Assembly: GCA_020047885.1 (NCBI GenBank)
Contig: JAIFNF010000063.1
Location: 1-10,008 of the forward strand
DNA: 10,008 nucleotides
Direction of reading: 5' to 3'
Source of the DNA: Gammaproteobacteria bacterium
GTDB taxonomy: Bacteria; Pseudomonadota; Gammaproteobacteria; Competibacterales; Competibacteraceae
Shown here: positions 6,417-10,008 of the stretch, one piece after another
Numbering within the stretch: the first letter of the stretch is position 1
Layout of the letters: the number at the start of each line of letters is the position of its first letter
Program-made: the position numbers and the translations under genes
Notes under the pieces: generated by a model
What the model was told of the DNA's origin: nothing
What the model saw: the letters and a program-made list of their open reading frames with translations, nothing else
The model's database searches: none

Positions 6417-9113
6417 ATGTCTTTCCCCATTCCCCTGCAAGACCACGCGCCCTGGCGCGATCAGGCACTGTTTGACACGGACGCCTTTGAGCAGGAGCTG
6501 GCGACCAGCGCCAGTTCAATCTCACCTTTCCGCACGTTGCTCAAACAAAGCGCCATCCACCTCCGGGCGCTATTCCAGCAGGGCGTACCAACCGATGAAC
6601 TGGTGCTGGCGCGCGCCCGGTTAATGGATGAAGTGCTACAGCGGATCTGGTTACGGTTTTTTACGGCAGACGCGCTGGATCTGACGCTGGTCGCGGTGGG
6701 CGGCTATGGCCGTGGTGAACTGCATCCGGGTTCGGATGTGGATATCATGATTCTGCTCGGGGATCAGGCGCTGGAGGTTCACCGGTCTGAGCTGGAAGAT
6801 TTTCTCGCCTTCCTGTGGGACATCGGTCTGGAAGTTGGCCATAGCGTCCGCACGGTGGAAGATTGCGCCCGGGAAGGCGCGGCGGACATCACCGTCGCCA
6901 CCAGTTTGATGGAAGCGCGACGACTCACCGGTTCAGCCACGCTGTTTGAGCAGATGCGGGCTGTCACGGGTCCCGACCGGATTTGGCCGGATGCCGCCTT
7001 TTTCGAGTCCAAACGCCAGGAACGCTGTCAGCGCTGCCGCAAATACAATGAAACTGCGTTTAACCTCGAACCCAATATCAAGGAAGGTCTCGGCGGCTTG
7101 CGCGATTTGCAGATGATCGGCTGGGTGGCCAAGCGCCATTTCGGTGCCAGCACCCTCTATGAACTGGTCAGCCACGAATTTCTGAGTCCACGCGAATATG
7201 ACGAACTGATCGAATGCCGTAACTTCCTCTGGCAGCTCCGCTTTGCCCTGCACACGCTCACCGGCCGCCGTGAAGATGTGCTGCTGTTTGACCACCAGCG
7301 CCGGGTGGCTGAACAATTCGGCTATCAAGACCAGGATCAAAACCTGGCGGTCGAGCAGTTCATGCAGCGCTATTACCGCACGGTCAACGCGCTGAGTCGG
7401 CTCAACGAGATGCTGCTGCAATTGTTCGAAGAAGCGATCCTGCTGGCCGATGAGCCAGGGGAACCGACGCCGATCAATCGCCGGTTCCAGGCGCGGCGCG
7501 GTTATCTGGAAGTGACCCGACCCAATGTATTTCTCCGCTATCCGTTCGCCCTGCTGGAAATTTTCCTGGTTTTGCAGCAACACCCGGAGATCAAGGGGAT
7601 CCGCGCCTCCACCATCCGGCTGATCCGTGACCATCAACCACTGATCGACGACAAATTCCGCAATGACATGCGCCCGCGCAGCCTGTTCATGGAAATTCTG
7701 CGCCAGCCTTACGGCGTGACCCAACAACTGCGGCTGATGAATGCTTATGGCGTGTTGCCAGCCTACCTGCCGGAGTTTGGCCATATCGTGGGTCGGATGC
7801 AGTATGACCTGTTCCACGCCTACACGGTGGATCAGCATATTTTGTTCGTGGTACGCAATCTGCGGCGGTTCTTCCTGCCCCAGTTCGCCGACCAGCTCCC
7901 GCAATGCAGCGCCATTATGGAGCGGTTGCCGAAACCGGAACTGCTCTACATCGCCGGTTTATACCATGACATCGCCAAGGGTCGTGGCGGCGATCATTCC
8001 GAACTGGGCGCTGAGGATGCTAAACACTTCTGTCGGCAGCACGGCCTGAGTCCTTTCGACACCCGACTGGTCGCCTGGCTGGTGCGCCACCATCTCACGC
8101 TCTCCATCACCGCCCAGAAAAAGGACACCCATGACCCGGAGGTCATCCACGACTTTGCCCGGTTGATGGGCGATCAGATGCATCTGGATTACCTGTACCT
8201 GTTGACGGTTGCCGACATCCGCGCCACTAATCCCAAATTGTGGAACACCTGGCGCGGGTCGCTGCTTTGGCAGTTGTACGAGGCTACCCGCCGGGCGTTG
8301 CGGCGCGGGTTGGACAACCCGATTGACAAAGAAGAGCGCATCCGGGACGTGCAAAACCAGGCGCGTCGGTTGTTGCAGGTCGCCAAAATCGACGAGGAGC
8401 GGATCAACCACGTCTGGGAAGGGTTCGGCGACGACTATTTTCTGCGCCATGCCGCCGATGAAATCACTTGGCACACCCGAGCGATTATCAAGCACGGTTA
8501 CAAGGAACGGCCGTTAGTGATGGGTCGCGCTGATCCGGGTCGGGGCGGCACGGAAATCTTCATCTACACCCGCGACCAGGACAACCTGTTTGCGCTGATC
8601 ACTTCTGTTCTTGACCAGTTGGGGCTGACGATTCTCGATGCCCGCATTATCACCGGGCATAGCGGCTATACGCTGGACAGTTTCACCGTGCTGGAAGATA
8701 CCGGCCTGCCGATTCAGGAGCGCAGCCGGATCAAGGAAATTGTGACTACGCTCATTGCTGCGCTTCAGCAACCTGACGCCATGCCCCCGATGCCCAGTCG
8801 GCATATCTCACGCATTCAGAAAGCGTTTCAAACGCCGACGTGCGTATCGTTTCATGAAGACGCGGCGAACAGCCGCACGGTCGTAGAACTGTTCTCCTGG
8901 GATCGCCCGGGACTGCTCTGCCGGGTCGGTCAGGCGTTCATGGAATGCGGGGTGCAGGTGCACAATGCCAAGATCATAACGGTCGGGGCCCGAGCCGAGG
9001 ACGTGTTTTTCGTCACTGACCGCGAAAATCGACCGTTGAATGAACCGCAAAAGTACGCCGCGTTGCGCCTGGCGCTGGTTGCACAACTGGATTTCGATGA
9101 AGAACAAGGCTAA
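6417..9113 (+). CDS. glnD: bifunctional PII uridylyltransferase / uridylyl-removing enzyme
   Basis: GlnD is the cytosolic nitrogen sensor: at low glutamine it uridylylates PII proteins (GlnB/GlnK), and at high glutamine it removes UMP. Counting from the ATG at 6417 the protein has 898 residues (E. coli 890). Domains in order: nucleotidyltransferase with GGYGRGELHPGSDVD at 95-109 (metal-binding Asp107, Asp109); the linker helices with YNLEPNIKEGLGGLRDL; the HD hydrolase with LYHDIAKGRGGDH (His517-Asp518); and two C-terminal ACT domains that sense glutamine, starting near 710 (RGGTEIF) and 819 (VVELFSWDRPGLL). An in-frame TTG at 6390 would overlap the map stop as TTGA and add nine residues. Neither start has a Shine-Dalgarno, so the exact start is uncertain. 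map-glnD is a conserved gammaproteobacterial pair; in E. coli dapD follows, here it does not. Confidence 0.96.
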   Translation: MSFPIPLQDHAPWRDQALFDTDAFEQELATSASSISPFRTLLKQSAIHLRALFQQGVPTDELVLARARLMDEVLQRIWLRFFTADALDLTLVAVGGYGRGELHPGSDVDIMILLGDQALEVHRSELEDFLAFLWDIGLEVGHSVRTVEDCAREGAADITVATSLMEARRLTGSATLFEQMRAVTGPDRIWPDAAFFESKRQERCQRCRKYNETAFNLEPNIKEGLGGLRDLQMIGWVAKRHFGASTLYELVSHEFLSPREYDELIECRNFLWQLRFALHTLTGRREDVLLFDHQRRVAEQFGYQDQDQNLAVEQFMQRYYRTVNALSRLNEMLLQLFEEAILLADEPGEPTPINRRFQARRGYLEVTRPNVFLRYPFALLEIFLVLQQHPEIKGIRASTIRLIRDHQPLIDDKFRNDMRPRSLFMEILRQPYGVTQQLRLMNAYGVLPAYLPEFGHIVGRMQYDLFHAYTVDQHILFVVRNLRRFFLPQFADQLPQCSAIMERLPKPELLYIAGLYHDIAKGRGGDHSELGAEDAKHFCRQHGLSPFDTRLVAWLVRHHLTLSITAQKKDTHDPEVIHDFARLMGDQMHLDYLYLLTVADIRATNPKLWNTWRGSLLWQLYEATRRALRRGLDNPIDKEERIRDVQNQARRLLQVAKIDEERINHVWEGFGDDYFLRHAADEITWHTRAIIKHGYKERPLVMGRADPGRGGTEIFIYTRDQDNLFALITSVLDQLGLTILDARIITGHSGYTLDSFTVLEDTGLPIQERSRIKEIVTTLIAALQQPDAMPPMPSRHISRIQKAFQTPTCVSFHEDAANSRTVVELFSWDRPGLLCRVGQAFMECGVQVHNAKIITVGARAEDVFFVTDRENRPLNEPQKYAALRLALVAQLDFDEEQG

Positions 9114-9126
9114 AAGCCAAAAATCT

Positions 9127-9133
9127 GAGGGAG
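9127..9133 (+). promoter_or_regulatory. Shine-Dalgarno deciding the start of the small repeat protein gene
   Basis: GAGGGAG lies 8 nt before the ATG at 9142. The frame is open further upstream, with an ATG at 9098 that would overlap the glnD end by 16 bp. The clear ribosome binding site, and the signal peptide that begins at the 9142 ATG, favour the downstream start. Confidence 0.7.
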
Positions 9134-9141
9134 ATGTTGCG

Positions 9142-9477
9142 ATGTTGACGAAAATTCGCTGGATCGTGCTACCGCTGTTGATGATGTTGAATGGATTTTT
9201 CACAACGGGCTATGCGGCAGCGCCAGAAGCCATCCTCAAAGAGGGTCCCTGCCCGACCGGTTATCACACCGAGGGTCGTTACTGCGTCGGCAATCGGCAG
9301 AGCGATCCGCCCACCGCGATGAGCAAGGATGGCCCCTGCCCGGCTGGCTACCACACCGAGGGCCATTATTGCGTGGGCAATCGCAACGCTTTACCCCGAA
9401 ATGCGCTTCCCAAAGACGGTCCCTGCCCCACCGGCTACCATACCGAGGGTCGCTATTGCGTCAGCAATCAGCACTGA
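9142..9477 (+). CDS. probable exported small protein with three Cys-containing GPCPxGYHTEG repeats
   Basis: I do not recognise a characterised family. The 111-residue protein starts MLTKIRWIVLPLLMMLNGFF, a Sec-type signal peptide (positive start, hydrophobic core, then TTGYAAAPEA). A likely signal peptidase I cut is after Ala25 or Ala26, and there is no lipobox Cys. The mature part of about 85 residues is almost only three copies of a 19-residue unit K-E/D-GPCP-T/A-GYHTEG-R/H-YCV-G/S-N at 33-51, 62-80 and 91-109, joined by 10-residue linkers. Each unit has two Cys 12 residues apart (36/48, 65/77, 94/106), suited to disulfides in the periplasm or outside. Between copies, synonymous changes outnumber replacements, so the repeats look selected as protein. 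It follows glnD by 28 bp and may be read through from it. Function unknown; a role in envelope binding is only a guess. Confidence 0.8.
   Translation: MLTKIRWIVLPLLMMLNGFFTTGYAAAPEAILKEGPCPTGYHTEGRYCVGNRQSDPPTAMSKDGPCPAGYHTEGHYCVGNRNALPRNALPKDGPCPTGYHTEGRYCVSNQH
9238..9468 (+). repeat. three direct repeats of 57 bp with 87-bp period inside the small gene
   Basis: The units are 9238-9294, 9325-9381 and 9412-9468, spaced exactly 87 bp (29 codons). By eye, units 1 and 3 differ by about 6 silent and 2 replacement codons, and the other pairs by about 7 silent and 3 replacement codons. The spacers between the units are less alike. This is an old in-frame amplification of a coding unit rather than a recent tandem copy. 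Confidence 0.85.
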
Positions 9478-9512
9478 GGGGAAACCCATTCATGCTGATC
9501 TCGAAGATCGGA

Positions 9513-10008
9513 CTAGAGAGGCAGCATTCCTTTCTTCACTAATTCGGCCACATCGGAAGGTTTACCGGCCAATAACAACGCCCGTTCCGTAACTTCGCGT
9601 TGTTCAAGCATCTCCGCCCAGTTAGCCATCACCCGTTGGCGTAACGGTTCCGGTAATTCCGCCAGTGCCTCGCCTGCCGCCCCGCGTAGCGCCCGAAACC
9701 GCTCCAGGGCGCGTTGGGTTTCCACAATAGGGCGTCCCAGCCAATGCGCCAGGGATGCTGATTCAAACCAGTAATGTTCGCGTTCCAGGGCAGCGGCGAT
9801 CTCAGGCCAGTCGGGTAACGCCGCATCAACCGGGGCGTGATTCTGAACGTACAGATGCAGATACCCCAGCGTCATGGCAAACGGACCGGAGTCTTGTACC
9901 CGCTCCAACGGCTCCATCAGCTTCGCCGTCCAAGTCGCCACTTCAGCAGCGGCCCCGGCATCGCCACTCCGCCAGGCCCACAGCGCCAGGGCGCGGAGCA
10001 GGTAAGCC
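9513..10008 (-). CDS. C-terminal part of an unidentified helical protein (cut by window edge)
   Basis: The frame is open from the right edge to a TAG at 9513-9515 and gives 164 residues without a start I would trust. A GTG at 9941 is in frame, but the 22 codons before it (AYLLRALALWAWRSGDAGAA) read as protein too, so the true start is probably outside. The visible part is rich in Ala, Leu, Glu and Trp and looks all-helical, for example DWPEIAAALEREHYWFES and RALERFRALRGAAGEALA. It ends KKGMLPL. There is no signal peptide, Cys cluster or motif I can name; a helical-repeat protein or a small phage-type accessory protein is possible but not shown. It converges on the small repeat gene with 35 bp between the stops. 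Codon use resembles its neighbours. Confidence 0.65.
   Translation of the reverse strand, partial: AYLLRALALWAWRSGDAGAAAEVATWTAKLMEPLERVQDSGPFAMTLGYLHLYVQNHAPVDAALPDWPEIAAALEREHYWFESASLAHWLGRPIVETQRALERFRALRGAAGEALAELPEPLRQRVMANWAEMLEQREVTERALLLAGKPSDVAELVKKGMLPL

Noticed and set aside
6933..7904. 323-codon minus-strand open frame inside glnD
   Set aside because: It is fully antisense to glnD, which has intact domains throughout; no ribosome binding site or recognisable motif.
9497..9509. GATCT-CGA-AGATC hairpin between the convergent genes as a bidirectional terminator
   Set aside because: Only five base pairs with a three-base loop and no T tract on either side; too weak to call.
1..10008. 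CRISPR array, tRNA or rRNA genes, insertion sequences, attachment sites, replication origin
   Set aside because: Looked for by eye; apart from the coding repeat at 9238-9468 I saw no regularly spaced repeats, no tRNA-like cloverleaf, no transposase or integrase and no terminal inverted repeats.

Overview
The window looks like a chromosomal housekeeping region of a moderately GC-rich gammaproteobacterium. The gene order rpsB-tsf-pyrH-frr-uppS-cdsA-dxr, divergent from map-glnD, is the arrangement known from Escherichia coli and its relatives. The proteins resemble E. coli versions closely, but residue differences and the genes after glnD suggest a lineage outside the Enterobacterales. A Competibacter-like organism is a guess from memory, not something the sequence proves. 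I saw no mobile element, tRNA, rRNA or CRISPR array.

Left part (1-5278, minus strand): seven genes read leftwards from a promoter near 5445-5474. In transcription order they are rpsB (ribosomal protein S2), tsf (EF-Ts), pyrH (UMP kinase), frr (ribosome recycling factor), uppS (undecaprenyl diphosphate synthase), cdsA (CDP-diglyceride synthetase) and dxr (DXP reductoisomerase, cut by the left edge). Only the rpsB-tsf gap (110 bp) and the frr-uppS gap (46 bp) are sizeable. The others are 4-6 bp, or overlaps of 8 bp (uppS/cdsA) and 4 bp (cdsA/dxr). The operon joins translation, pyrimidine nucleotide supply, isoprenoid and undecaprenyl carrier synthesis, and phospholipid synthesis. A terminator-like hairpin in the rpsB-tsf gap probably lowers expression of the genes behind S2.

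Centre (5279-5598): a divergent intergenic region of 320 bp. It holds a good rpsB promoter (extended -10, GC-rich discriminator), a perfect 6+6 bp dyad over its -35, and a leader of about 160 nt with hairpins that is a candidate site for S2 autoregulation.

Right part (5599-9477, plus strand): map (methionine aminopeptidase) and glnD (PII uridylyltransferase/uridylyl-removing enzyme) are almost contiguous. They are followed after 28 bp by an unrecognised small gene for a probable exported protein with three 19-residue Cys-containing repeats. Converging on it from the right edge is a partial minus-strand gene (9513-10008) that I could not assign. The small repeat protein and this partial gene are the least explained parts of the window.
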